DNA of 64,000 nucleotides, taken from Branchipolynoe longqiensis (Eukaryota > Annelida > Polychaeta > Phyllodocida > Polynoidae). Below the pieces are notes generated by a model. It was not told where the DNA came from, searched no databases, and was given only the letters and a program-made list of their open reading frames with translations. The stretch spans positions 1,107,436 to 1,171,435 of the forward strand of contig CM059200.1 in NCBI GenBank assembly GCA_030323885.1, written 5' to 3'. The position numbers and the translations under genes were made by a program. Of the stretch, positions 50,430-60,713 are shown piece by piece (within the stretch, counting starts at the first letter, position 1; each line of letters begins with the position of its first letter).

Positions 50430-51010
50430 ATTTGACAATATGACCGCCGATTCGCCGGCGGCGGCGACGGTGGCGTTAATATTGGTTCGATTATTGGTTT
50501 CATTTGACCAAAATTTGGCGGCGGCATTAATATCGCTTCGATTTTGGGGTTAATTTGATTAAATTTCACTTTTTGAGTATGTAATTCTGTTAAATATGAT
50601 AGCATTGAATAGATTTGGCCCTAATATATCGCCGCCGATGTGGCGGCGGTGGCGGTGGCGGCGATTTGTTTTGTTTAGATTCGACAGTATGAATATCGCC
50701 GCTGATGTAGCAGCGACGTTAATATAGCTTTGATTTTGGGGTTAATTTAATGAAATTTCACGTTTTGAGTATGTAATTCTGTTAAATATGATAGCATTGA
50801 ATAGATTTGGCCCTAATATTTCGCCGCCGATGTGGCGGTTGTGGCGGTGGCGGCGATTTGTTTTGCTTAGATTCGACAGTATGAATATCGCCGCCGATGT
50901 AGCGGCGACGTTAATGTAGCTTCGATTTTGGGGTTAATTTAATGAAATTTCACGTTTTTATTATGTAATTCTCTTAAATATGATAGCATTGAATAGATTT
51001 GGGCTTAATT
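50430..51010 (+). repeat. About 192-bp tandem repeat rich in GCCGCCGATGTGGCGG
   Basis: Three copies. TTTGGCCCTAAT occurs at about 50615 and 50807 and TTTGGGCTTAAT at 50998. Each unit has CGCCGCCGATGTGGCGG, GGTGGCGGCGATTTGTTTTG, TTCGACAGTATGAATATCGC, GATTTTGGGGTTAATTTAAT, AATTTCACGTTTTGAGTATG and ATATGATAGCATTGAATAG. Sharp alternation of GC-rich and AT-rich halves within each unit. Confidence 0.9.
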
Positions 51011-51845
51011 TGTACCTAAGACAGACATTAAACTTGCTATGGCGTGGTATTAGTGTAGGCAATGTTAAACTCATGGTGTTTGTGTAACACCGCTCCATAG
51101 ATACAGACTTTGGGCTGCTAAACCAGAAATCCCGTCCAAAACCAGTTTACGCTCGCTAACACCGAGACATACATATGGCCCCAGGTGTCAGAGCATACCA
51201 GGTGAGTGTGGAAACTTGGTGGGGAGGGCTACATTCCCGCACCCACCCGCATTGCATACACCATTCCATTCCCAGCACAGTTTTTGCAGTGACCCACCAT
51301 CTTAGCCCATATTACTGATTATTGCTAACCCACTAAGACACTAACCTCCTTCATAATATACCCTACCTAAGTACCCGCTTATCTACATATTTACAGTGTA
51401 CAAGACCAGTAGCTCGGCGCTGAAAAAAATCGGGCATGTGATTGGGTGCAGAAAAAAAACCCTGAATTGTTGTTAGGTTATCGTGGGGACACACAGCATC
51501 CCACTGAGTCGTGAAAGGGATGCAAATAGTGTATTTCAGAGGTGTTTCGGTGGCCAGAAACAAAACCAGAATTTAAAAAAAGACGGAATTCCAGTTTCAG
51601 CGGCCAGAAGAAAACTGAATTATAGTTAAAAGCGGAGAAATCACATAGTGAAAAATGTATGTTGTGATGAATAAACTGTTTTACCAATAAAACCCCAAAA
51701 AACCCTGATCAGCTTGTTGAGCGTTCTTGATCCTACCTTGTGCAGAGTGACAGAATCAATTATGCGGAAACACTCACCTGAAAGCAAACAGTGAAACATT
51801 TACAATTTAAACACAGACCACTGACTACGCTACCATACCTGGTGG
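51011..51845. other. No gene recognised
   Basis: About 830 bases with worn inverted words around 51545-51610 (GGCCAGAAACAAAACC, GGCCAGAAGAAAACTG). No exon pair, promoter island or family similarity seen. Confidence 0.35.
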
Positions 51846-51981
51846 CCCAATCGGGAGACTGCAGGCTTCCCATGCGGAAGGTCGGTAGTGCGAATCCAGG
51901 CCGATTCAAACGAATGACTTATCAAATTGTTACTTGTCACTACCTAGCCTGGCATTCAGCATTATTAGGATATGGCAAGGA
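51846..51981 (+). mobile_element. SINE-A head half, cut by a larger element
   Basis: GGTGGCCCAATCGGGAGACT, GCGGAAGGTCGGTAGTGCG, CAAACGAATGACTTATC, CTTGTCACTACCTAGCC, AGGATATGGCAAGGA. A remnant of the other half (CCCTGATCTCCCAATGGG) follows the inserted element at 53632-53650. Confidence 0.85.
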
Positions 51982-53631
51982 CCGGTGTAGAGGGAAATCG
52001 CAAACCCCCACTTGTGATTTCCTAGGAAATCGCAAACCCCCATGCCATATATGGGCATGGGAGGTTTGCAGTTTCCTAGGCAATCAGATATCCCCCCTAG
52101 CAAACACAAACCCCCAACATTTGGCAGTCTTTAGCCTATTGAAAACATCTTTAACTTACAGATTAACTTAGATATCCTCTTCTGGGTGAGGGTTGGGTGA
52201 CGGATGAGTGATGGCTGGGTGAGGGATGCATGAAGGATAGGTGAGGGATGAGTGCGGGATGAGTGATGGATGGTATTAGAGGCCATTAGATAATGGGCCT
52301 CTAATACCAGCTCATTATGGCTTTGAGATAGTCCAGTTCATAATTCTGACCGCACATGTACTGAAAATGGCCTTTATTCACAGTGCAGCAATATCCTGGT
52401 ATTATCACTCAGTTTCAGGATCGACAAAGTGAACAATGTCCTTAGCAAAATAGCCTTTTTAGTTCCAACTTCAGTCAATGCATACAGTAAATAGAACTAT
52501 TTTAATGTTCCAAATTCTTATTTATCCATTCTTTAAACCATTATTTACTAGTGTCTTAATTGAATATTACAAAATGCTTTGAAGCCTGGCGGGTTTGCGA
52601 TTTCCAGGAGGGGTTTGTGATTTCCTAGGAAATCGCTAACCCTGGTGTAATATGTTGGGACTCAGCCCTCAGAGCCCTAAGATGCCACTTACTCTCCCCA
52701 GGTGCGTCCTGACAATGGTCTGTCAGTTCCCGCCTGATGCCCCTCTCCAACAAACTCATAAGGAAGAAAGGAAAGACAAGTCATGCAAGATTGACAGTGA
52801 AGAAGTCGTGATTTATTGGCATCAATTCCTATTGACCTACTAGAGACCTATCAACCTCACTCCTTACCTACTGTCCACACAGCCCATTGAACCGGGGTCC
52901 TATGGTTGTTGCACACAACTCAGTGCCTTTTGAATAGCTGCTGCTAGTTTGTATGTAGAAGGTGGAGCCTCAGACAGAGTGTCTGGGTTCCTAGACAAGA
53001 GAAGAGTGTCCCCTGCTAGAGTGCTTAGCTCAGAGTGTCTCTCAAGAGTGTCTGTCAAGAAGTGAATGAAGAATAATATATATCAGAGTGAGGTCTGTGT
53101 GTCAGGTGGGGCAAAGGGGCGCAGGTGACTGGGCCTCCCACAGCCAGCCAATCAGACACGCTCTACAGCCTCGGGGGGGACGCCCCTAATAGGGGCAGCT
53201 GTCACTCAACCCCAGCTGTAGGTGGTGTCCATAATGTATGCAGGATGGCTGGGTGTGCTTGCCCATCGGCCCTGTGGTAACAGGTAGTTGCAGACAGTTA
53301 CAATAAACATATATTAAATATGTCCTTCCCCTCCACTTGCACTCTCACTGGTGCATAGAGGGAACATTTCACTAAACATTAATTGTCTCTTACATAGGAA
53401 CAATACGTCATAATGTCGGGCACTATGCGTTATCATATTTTCCACATAGTTTCTTATGTCACACAGCGAGTGGGGCACCCATTGCTTCGCTGTTACATAA
53501 CCTTTGTCCCCACTCCGTCACCCGAGAATAGTAATGCTCTCTGCCACTATATAATTATGAACTGAAAATCTGTATATTTTTACACTGGGGTGTGCAATTT
53601 CCAGGGGTTTGCGATTTCCTGGTACACCGGT
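51982..53631. mobile_element. Terminal-inverted-repeat element, 1.65 kb, non-coding
   Basis: Left end CCGGTGTAGAGGGAAATCGC, right end in reverse CCGGTGTACCAGGAAATCGC, both followed by AAACCCC. ACCGGT is present at both junctions. A perfect 16-bp palindrome GATTTCCTAGGAAATC occurs inside each of two subterminal blocks (52016-52031 and 52619-52634). The interior has a piece of the GGATGAGTGAG array (52186-52272), a 13-bp hairpin (52272-52308), and a 950-base region with AGCCAATCAG near 53148 and ACAATAAACATATATTAAAT near 53300. No transposase frame. It may be two nested elements, since CTAACCCTGGTGTA at 52635 looks like a third terminus. Confidence 0.7.
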
Positions 53632-53654
53632 GCCCTGATCTCCCAATGGGAAAA

Positions 53655-55015
53655 CACAATATATCTACTGAAGAGGATGAGAGAGGTTTGAGGGAGGGTT
53701 GAGGGGGGAGATGATGGAGACAGTAAGGTGCAGGGTAAGGGATAATTAAGGGACCGGAATGCGGGAGCGGTGAGGAAGTGTGAAGGAGGGTGAGAGATGG
53801 GTGAGAGATGGGTTAGGGATGGGTGAGAGATGGGTTAGGGATGAGTGAGGGATGGGTGAGGGATGGGTTAGGGATAGGTTAGGGATGGGTTAGGGATGGG
53901 TGAGGGATGCGTAATAGGTGGGTGAGGAATGAGTGATGGATGAGCGAGGGATGAGTGAGAGATGGGCTAGGGATGGGTGAGGGATGGGTGAGGGATGGGT
54001 GAGGGATGAGCGAGGGATGAGTGAGAGAGGGGCGAGGGATGGGTGAGGGATGGGTGAAGGATGAGTGAAGGATGTGTGAGGAATATGTGAGGGGTGGGTG
54101 AGGGATGGGTGAGGGATGGGTGAGGGATGAGTGAAGGATGTGTGAGGAATGTGTGAGGGATGTGTGAGGGATGGGTGAGGGATGGGTGAGGGATGAGTGA
54201 AGGATGTGTGAGGAATGGGTGAGGGATGTGTGAGGGATGGCTGAGGGATGGCTGAGGGATGAGTGAAGGATGTGTGAGGAATGGGTGAGGGATGGGTGAG
54301 GGATGAGTGAGGGATGGCTTAGGGATGCGGGAGGGATGACTTAGGGATGGGTTAGGGATGAGTTTGGGATGGGTGAGGGAAGGGTGAGGGATGAGTGAGG
54401 GATGAGTGAGGAATGGGTGACGGATGAGTGACGGATGGGTTAGCGATGAGTGACGGATGAGTGCGGGATGAGTGCTGGATGAGTGAGGGATGGGTTAGGG
54501 ATGAGTGACGGATGAGTGAGGGATGGGTTAGGGATGAATGAGGGATGAGTGAGGGATGAGTGAGGGTTGGGTGACGGATGAGTGAGGGATGGGTTAGCGA
54601 TGAGTGACGGATGAGTGCGGGATGAGTGCTGGATGAGTGAGGGATGGGTTAGGGATGAGTGAGGGATGAGTGGGGTATGGGTTAGGGATCATTGAGGGAT
54701 GAGTGAGGGATGGGTTAGGGATGATTGAGGTATGAGTGAGGGATGAGTGAGGGTTGGGTGACGGATGAGTGATGGCTGGGTGAGGGATGCATGAAGGATA
54801 GGTGAGGGATGAGTGCGGGATGAGTGATGGATGATTGTGGGATGGGTGAGGGATGAGTGAGTGATGAGTGAGGGATGGGTTAGCGATGAGTGAGGGATGA
54901 GTGAGGGATGGGTTAGCGATGAGTGAGGGATGGGCTAGGGATGAGTGAGGTATGAGTGAGGGCTGGGTGAGGGATGAGTGAGGTGGTATGGGTGTGGGTG
55001 AGGGAGAGTGTGAGG
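53655..55015 (+). repeat. 10-bp array, GGATGAGTGA/GGATGGGTGA
   Basis: About 130 copies of GGATGNGTGA with GGGATGGGTTA and GGATGTGTGAG variants. Blocks of 40-130 bases are repeated within it (e.g. GATGAGTGAAGGATGTGTGA five times between 54057 and 54270). The 87 bases at 54747-54833 are repeated exactly at 52186-52272. Confidence 0.97.
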
Positions 55016-55275
55016 CAGATTGTGCGGAAGGGGTTAGGGATGGGGTGAGGTGAGGGATGTGGTGAGGGATGGGGTGAGGGAAGGGGGGGGATGAGGAAGG
55101 AGTTAGGGAGGGAGCAGGGAGGGAGGAAGGAGTGAAGGAGGCCCGAGGAAGAAGGGTAGGGAGGTGGGTGAGTGAAACTGGGAGGGTTCCGATAGAGGGG
55201 ACCCGAGGGAAAGGTGGGAGGAAGGGGAAGGGGGAGGAAAGGGGAAGAGCCGAGAGTGAAGCTGAAGGAGGCGGA
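55016..55275 (+). repeat. Purine-rich tract after the 10-bp array
   Basis: GGGGTGAGGTGAGGG, GGAGGGAGCAGGGAGGG, GAGGAAGAAGGGTAGG and GGAAGGGGAAGGGGG words, no period. Confidence 0.85.
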
Positions 55276-55409
55276 GACGCTTCCCTGAATGACACCCACT
55301 TAACGCATGGCATAGTGCGTACAGTAACATGAAAGGAACCTTTAACAGGCATGTGCTGCTCAGAAGTACATTTCAACGACACAAGACATGATTTCAACTT
55401 TACTACACA

Positions 55410-56098
55410 CTTATGTCCCAGTCACATACACGATAGTGAACGTAGTTGAACGTAGGCGAACGTAGTGGAGGCTAACATGGGTCAAACATGGTGTAAAAGT
55501 ACATTAAACTACGTGGAAATATGTTAAGGTATGGCAGGTTTTGGTATGGAAAAATACGTTAAGGTACGGATAAATATGTTATGGTATGGATAAATATGTT
55601 ACAGTATGGATAAATACGTTTCGGTACGGATAAATACATTATGGTACCGATAAATATGTTATGGTACAGATAAATACATTCCAGTACAGATGCTTGTATG
55701 TTCAACTAGGTTCAACTACGTTCAACTAGGTTAGCCTCCACTACGTCCACCTGTGTCCACTAACAGCTATGTGACGAGGGCTTCGTCCAAGTATGCTAGA
55801 GTACACTAGATCATGCTAGAGCATGCTAGAGTATGTTAGAGTATGCTAGGTTACCCAGATTATGCTAGAGTATGTTAGCATCGCGGATGCAAATTAAGCC
55901 TCTAACGTAGTGCTCTTTTGAACATGTCCAAAGATTAAATTGGAACTCACGGCCCACCCACATTATTACCAAGGTATCATGACAGAGAAGTATGGATGCC
56001 GGTACTTTCAACTATGGTCAACTACGTTCAACGACTTTCAACTAGGTAAGCCTCCACTACGTTCCACTAAACCCACTAATGTGTATGTGACTAGGCCT
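55410..56098. mobile_element. Composite GTCACA-ended element, orientation 1
   Basis: Outer ends CAGTCACATACACGATAGTG and, in reverse, AGTCACATACACATTAGTGG. The left half (55410-55782) has GTAGTTGAACGTAG, then about ten TGGATAAATATGTTA/ACGGATAAATACGTT words, then GTTCAACTACGTTCAACTAG and ACTAACAGCTATGTGACGAG. The right half (55783-56098) is the reverse of the 24643 element. The junction GGCTTCGTCCAAGTATGCTA is the reverse of the junction at about 59255-59265. Confidence 0.85.
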
Positions 56099-56676
56099 TT
56101 AACTGTCTGCTTACATTCTAAATACCACTTAACTACTCACATTGATCTGACTATTATTGATCTAGTTACATGACAATAATGTTACCATATTGCTATAAAA
56201 CTTTTGGGGTTATATAATTCCATTTGTGTTACATGCTGCAAATTGTGTATTCAACAGTTATTGTTGACCTTATTCTAATAACCCTGAATTGAAAAACAGC
56301 TGGAAGACCAGTGCTTTGGCACTGACAACAGACTTACTCGACAGAATAAACATATTTACCAAGAAAAAAAACCCCAAAACTAACAACTTATAGCGCAATA
56401 TTCAGAACATCACATTAACTCCTAACAGAATGACATTGTTCTCACATGAATATTTAGTCACGAACAAAACCCACAATTGGACTAGCTACCAATATAACCA
56501 AAGGACACCATTTTACATATGCGTAGGCAACACTAATAATGCAGGTGTGTATACCGTATGATTTCAGATGGGTCGAAGCCGAAGACTGAGTCCCATTTGA
56601 AATCAATCCGCTCACTCATGAGGACTATGATTATTCCCAAGAGTATGTATGATGTGCGCTTTTAATTTCTATTGCA
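56099..56676. other. Presumed intron or intergenic, no features
   Basis: AT-rich. Ends in GCGCTTTTAATTTCTATTGC AG, a good 3' splice site, directly before the candidate exon. Confidence 0.35.
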
Positions 56677-56677
56677 G

Positions 56678-56776
56678 ATGTCAACGGCTATCTTCGCTAT
56701 GGAACTATCTTCGAGTCAGCTGAAACGGTACGCGTGACATTCACCAGAGCAGAAAACAGCCGATTTGTCAAGCAAG
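56678..56776 (+). CDS. Candidate 99-bp internal exon of an unseen gene
   Basis: Preceded by a pyrimidine-rich acceptor (TTTTAATTTCTATTGCAG ending 56677) and followed by CAAG/GTAACA (donor at 56777). One frame is open across it and reads VNGYLRYGTIFESAETVRVT, then FTRAENSRFVKQ. The exon is 99 bases and begins and ends in the same phase (1-1), the arrangement common for shuffled extracellular modules. The peptide alternates hydrophobic and polar residues as in beta strands. I do not recognise the family. The frame stays open from about 56653 to the TAG near 56810, so coding bias alone is weak evidence. Confidence 0.4.
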
Positions 56777-56811
56777 GTAACAGGAATGCAAACATAGCTC
56801 AGTGCACATAG

Positions 56812-57215
56812 GACGTGATGGCCAAGTGGGTAGAGCGCAGGATTACTGGGCAGAAGGTCGGGACTTTGAATCCCGGCCGAGCCAAACTGATGACTTATTA
56901 AATGTATACTTGTCGCCACCGGGCCTGACGATTGGTATTACTAGGATAGGGCATCGTCTGGTTGGCTCAGTATCAGGATAATGTGACTGACTGAATGTTA
57001 TATCAGCTCACCGTGCTGGCAGCCTGGGTTTCCAGTGGGCCAGCACTATAAAGTTGGAACGAGTGCACACTGTCACAAGTCAGTACCCATCCTGATATGA
57101 CCTTAGATGTTGCCAGGACCTAAAACTCCAAAGACACACCAACTAACCAAGTCAGTACCCGCCCAGACATGACCTTATATGCTACCAGGATGTAAAACCC
57201 CAACAAACAACGACA
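56812..57215 (+). mobile_element. SINE-A, full length, with a second tail
   Basis: Head GATGGCCAAGTGGGTAGAGC and CTTTGAATCCCGGCCGAGCC, body complete, tail GATGTTGCCAGGACCTAAAA at about 57100. After CCAACTAACC a second tail follows (AAGTCAGTACCCGCCCAGAC, ATGCTACCAGGATGTAAAAC, CCCAACAAACAA), so the 3' end is tandemly repeated or a tail fragment was captured. Confidence 0.9.
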
Positions 57216-57409
57216 GCCCAGTGATACCAGCATGACCTGCATGCAGGCTATGCGGCAGAGTAGTTGTGTGAGGGAGAACTGCCTTGTTTTACTAGTTACG
57301 CACGGCAATCTAATCTCCAGTGTAACATTGGGAGAGTTCCACGACCCTGCATCATCAACAGACACCGTCAGACGGGCCCTCTGTAGGAAGACCAACCTAT
57401 AGCTGCGCC

Positions 57410-58245
57410 AAGACCTCCCTCCGCCTCCCCCTACCTCCTCCCTTCCCACCCTTCCACTACCCTCCCCCCTTCCTTCTGTTCCCTTCCAATCCTCCTTTCC
57501 TCCTTCCTCTTCCTCCTTCAACCCTCCCACACAACTCTTCCTTTCCGCCCCAGCTTCATTGTTACCACTCCCTCCCACCCCTCTCCCTACCCCCTCCCTC
57601 CCCCCTCTCCCTTCCCTCCACTCCCTCCCCCCTCTCCCTCCCCCTCTCCCTGCCCCCCCTCTCCCTCCCCCCTCCCTCCCACCCCCCTCCCCTTCCCCCC
57701 TCTCCCTTCCCTCCACTCCCTCCCCCCTCTCCCTCCCCCCTCCCCCCCCCCCCTCCCTTCCCTCCACTCCCCCCACCCCCTCCCTCCCCTCCCCTCCTCC
57801 CCCCCCCCCCCCCCCCCCTCCCCCACCCCTCTCCCTCCGCCCTCTCCCTCACCTCATTCCCCTCCCTCATTCCCTTCTCCTCGTACAGGTGGAAGCACCT
57901 GACCGTCCAACACGTGACACCATTCAGCATTTAACCTCCCCCCGTATGATTCCTCCCTCATCATCATCATCATCACCTCTCCACGCCCATCCCTCCACCT
58001 CCTTCCACCTCACATCCCACAACACCAGATCTCTCCATAACTCCTCCTCCCCCTCCCCCCGCCCCCCCCCCCCCCCCCCCTCCCCCCCCTCCCCCCTCTC
58101 CCCCCACTCTCCACTCCTCCCTCCTCCCTCCCTGCCACGTGGTACATCCCTCCTCCTTCCCTTCCTGCGCTTAAACCCCTCTCCCCCGCCCACACTCCCC
58201 ACCCCACTCCACTCCCCCCCCCCCCCCACACCTTTGATCCGAACT
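57410..58245 (-). repeat. Polypyrimidine tract with C runs
   Basis: CTCCCTCCCCCCTCTCCC words, C runs up to 18 (57800-57817; 58062-58080). Short interruption at about 57885-58060. Frames of Pro/Ser peptides are artefacts. G-rich on the minus strand. Confidence 0.95.
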
Positions 58246-58319
58246 GCCTTAAGAAAGAAAAAAACGCGCCGGAAAACAACAACAGCAACTCACAATAACA
58301 ACAATAAGAACAACAACAA

Positions 58320-58480
58320 AATGACGCTACGTGGCGCCACTGGTTCGCACGCCATCCATTAGCGGGACACCGGAAGTTGGTTTTGACATTAGCGCATGTG
58401 CGTAGGCGGCGCGTGTAACGTCACTCCGCTAGCGGAGGAACGCAGCCAAGGAGGCCATTTTAACCAACACACAGACAAAA
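58320..58480 (+). promoter_or_regulatory. TATA-less promoter-like island
   Basis: In order: GACACCGGAAGTTGG (ETS) near 58366, TAGCGCATGTGCGTAGG (NRF1-like) near 58391, GTAACGTCACTCC (CRE) near 58416, and CCAAGGAGGCCATTTTAA (YY1-like) near 58446. This order, ETS-NRF1-CRE-YY1 within 100 bases, is typical of broadly expressed animal genes. A start near 58440-58450 reading right is likely. No ATG-bearing exon with a donor is clear downstream. Confidence 0.5.
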
Positions 58481-58624
58481 TAACAAAATTTAAACAAAAA
58501 TAAAACTCTCAGCTATGCGCACACTCGACCTGTGTTGGCCATGCGCATACCGCCCATGCATAATTAAAATTGCTCCACCAATGAAGTTCATCGAAAGCAT
58601 CAAATATAACATTGCGTTAGATGC

Positions 58625-58770
58625 TTTGATTTAGTGGGGGACATTTCAATCACAGACAACCAGAGGTCCGCATTCCACTGCCACGGTTGCCCTAGCCGAC
58701 TAATACCAAGCGCCAGTCTAGGTAGCGACAAGTATAACTTTTTCATCCAGACCCATGACTTGCCGCTCTC
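58625..58770 (-). mobile_element. SINE-B fragment
   Basis: Reverse tail GATTGAAATGTCCCCCACTA, CAACCAGAGGTCCGCATTCC-side block, CCTAGACTGGCGCTTGGTAT, CTTGTCGCTACC, no head. Confidence 0.7.
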
Positions 58771-58867
58771 AGTTGGTGATCTCATTCATACTCTTGTTGG
58801 AAATTTCCTGTAATTGCTTGTTCAAACTTTGGATCGCAGTTGAATAACATCTTTTATTTTGTCATCA

Positions 58868-59537
58868 CAAAGTGGAGACTAACGTAGTTGAACGTAGTTG
58901 AACGTAGTTGAAAGTAGTTGACCATAGTTGAACATAGTTGAACATAGTTGAACTAGTTGAACATAGTTGAATGTAGTTGAAGGCAGTTCAACATAGTTGA
59001 ACATAGTTCAACATAGTTGAACGTAGTTGAACATACCAGCATCCATACTTCTCCGTCATGCTAACTTGGTAATAATGTGGGTGGGCTGTGAGTTCGGATT
59101 TAATCTTTGGACATGTTCAAAAGAGCACTGCGTTCGAGGCTGAATTTGCATTTGTGATGCTAACGTCCTCTAGCATACTCAAGCATGGGCTAATGTACTC
59201 GAGCGTACTCTAACATACTCTGGCATGCTCTAGCATGCTCTAGCAGCATACTTGGACAAAGCCCTGGTCACATAACCATTAGTGGACGTAGGTGACTGTA
59301 GTGGAGGCTAACATATTTGAACGTAGTTGAACATACCAGCATCCATACCATAACGTATTTATCTGTACCGTAATGTAATTATCTGCACCGTAACATTTTT
59401 ATCCATACCAAAATCTGCCCTACCTTAATGTATTTCAACCTAGTTTAACATACTTACACCAAGTTTGACCCACGTTAGCCTCCACTATGTTCACCTATGT
59501 TCAACTACATCCACTAACGTGGATGTGACCAGGGCAT
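58868..59537. mobile_element. Composite GTCACA-ended element, orientation 2, left end lost
   Basis: Left half (58868-59262): GTGGAGACTAACGTAGTTGA, about 17 copies of GTAGTTGAAC/CATAGTTGAA, the shared middle (AACTTGGTAATAATGTGG, TGTTCAAAAGAGCACTGCG, GGCTGAATTTGCATTTG), CTCTAGCATGCT words. Right half (59262-59537): GCCCTGGTCACATAACCATT to the reverse end GCCCTGGTCACATCCACGTT. Mirror-image order of 55410-56098. Confidence 0.85.
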
Positions 59538-59639
59538 ATGAGTACCAAGCTTTATGTGGTTTATGTTCCTTTATTTTGTTGATTATATGCTGGTAATGTT
59601 TACCAAACGACACCATACATAGGCATAATGGACAAGGAC

Positions 59640-60158
59640 TGGCTCAGTGTGAGTGTGTGTGGGTGTGTGTGGGTGCGTGAGCGTGTGTGTGGGTGTGTGT
59701 GGGTGTGTGTGGGTGTGTGTGTGGTTGTGTGTGGGAGTGTGTGGGTGTGTGTGGGTGTGTGTGTGTGTGTGGGTGTGTGTGGGAGTGTGTGGGTGTGTGT
59801 GGGTGTGTGGGTGTGTGTGGGTGCGTGAGCGTGTGTGAGCGTGTGTGTGGGTGTGTGTGGGTGTGTGTGTGGTTGTGGGTGGGTGCGTGAGCGTGTGTGT
59901 GGGTGTGTGTGGGTGTGTGTGGGTGTGTGTGGGTGTGTGTGTGGGTGTGTGTGTGGGTGTGTGTGGGTGTGTGTGTGAGTGTGGTGTGGGTGTGTGTGCG
60001 TGTGTGGTGGGTGTGTGTGGGTGTGTGTGTGGGTGCGTGAGCGTGTGTGTTGTGGGTGTGTGTGGGTGTGGGTGTGTGGGTGTGTGTGGGTGTGTGTGGG
60101 TGTGTGTGGGTGTGTGTGGGAGTGTGTGGGTGTGTGTGTGGTTGTGTGTGGGGTAGGG
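59640..60158 (+). repeat. GTGTGTGGGT microsatellite grown from a SINE
   Basis: ACAAGGACTGGCTCAGTGT at 59631-59650 is the SINE-A middle; the sequence then turns into GTGTGTGGGTGTGTGT repeats with GTGCGTGAGCGTGTGT blocks recurring at about 59670, 59820, 59885 and 60035. Confidence 0.95.
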
Positions 60159-60217
60159 ACTGGGTGCTGCTCTACCCAGCATGTGTCCTGTGGTGATATC
60201 TGATAATATACACATAC

Positions 60218-60555
60218 TGGGCGCGGGTGGCCTAATCAGTAGCGCGCCAGCCTCGTGTGCGTTAGATCGGGAGTTTGGTTCCTGGTCGAGTCAAACCAAT
60301 GACTTATAAAATTGATACTTGTTGCTTCCTAGCCTGGCACTTGGCATCAATAGGATAGGGCAAGGACTGGTTAGCTCAGTGTCAAGATAATGTGACTGAG
60401 TGGGATATCGGTTCATGGTACTGCCTGCCTAATGTCCAAGTGGGGACGGACAAAAAAAGTCATCATGAGTGTGCACTGTCATCAGTCGTACCCATCATGG
60501 TATATTGTAACGTTAGATGTTGCTAGGACGTAAAACAACAACAAACAAACGATAA
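60218..60555 (+). mobile_element. SINE-A, full-length reference copy
   Basis: Used here to define the family. tRNA-like head of about 70 bases (A box GGTGGCCTAATCAGTAGCGC, B box GAGTTTGGTTCCTG), linker CAAACCAATGACTTATAAAA, then TTGATACTTGTTGCTTCC, GGATAGGGCAAGGACTGGTT, AGTGTCAAGATAATGTGAC, a central part with AGTCATCATGAGTGTGCAC, and the tail GATGTTGCTAGGACGTAAAA with (CAA)n. About 330 bases. RNA polymerase III would start at the head; a LINE must supply reverse transcriptase. The conserved TGACCTTAGATGTTGC tail block likely serves LINE recognition (inference). Confidence 0.95.
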
Positions 60556-60713
60556 CATACTGCGGGTGAGACAACATGGCGACGGTAGTTACACAGTCCT
60601 TTGTGTGCAGACACGCCATTAGTATATTCCACCATCATGGCACGAATTACAATTGAATTGAACTTTATGATAAAATCTGGTAGTGTAGATTTGGTTGGCA
60701 TCTCGCAAGGGGG

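Noticed and set aside
52653..53500. Solo LTR starting TGTTGGGACTC
   Set aside because: No matching CA end with a 4-6 base target duplication could be found; kept only as interior of the larger inverted-repeat element.
53805..53900. TTAGGG words suggesting interstitial telomere repeat
   Set aside because: GGGTTAGGG occurs only as a variant of the 10-bp GGATGGGTGA unit; there are no consecutive TTAGGG hexamers.
59583..60215. 210-codon His/Thr/Pro minus frame
   Set aside because: Translation of GTGTGTGGGT repeats.
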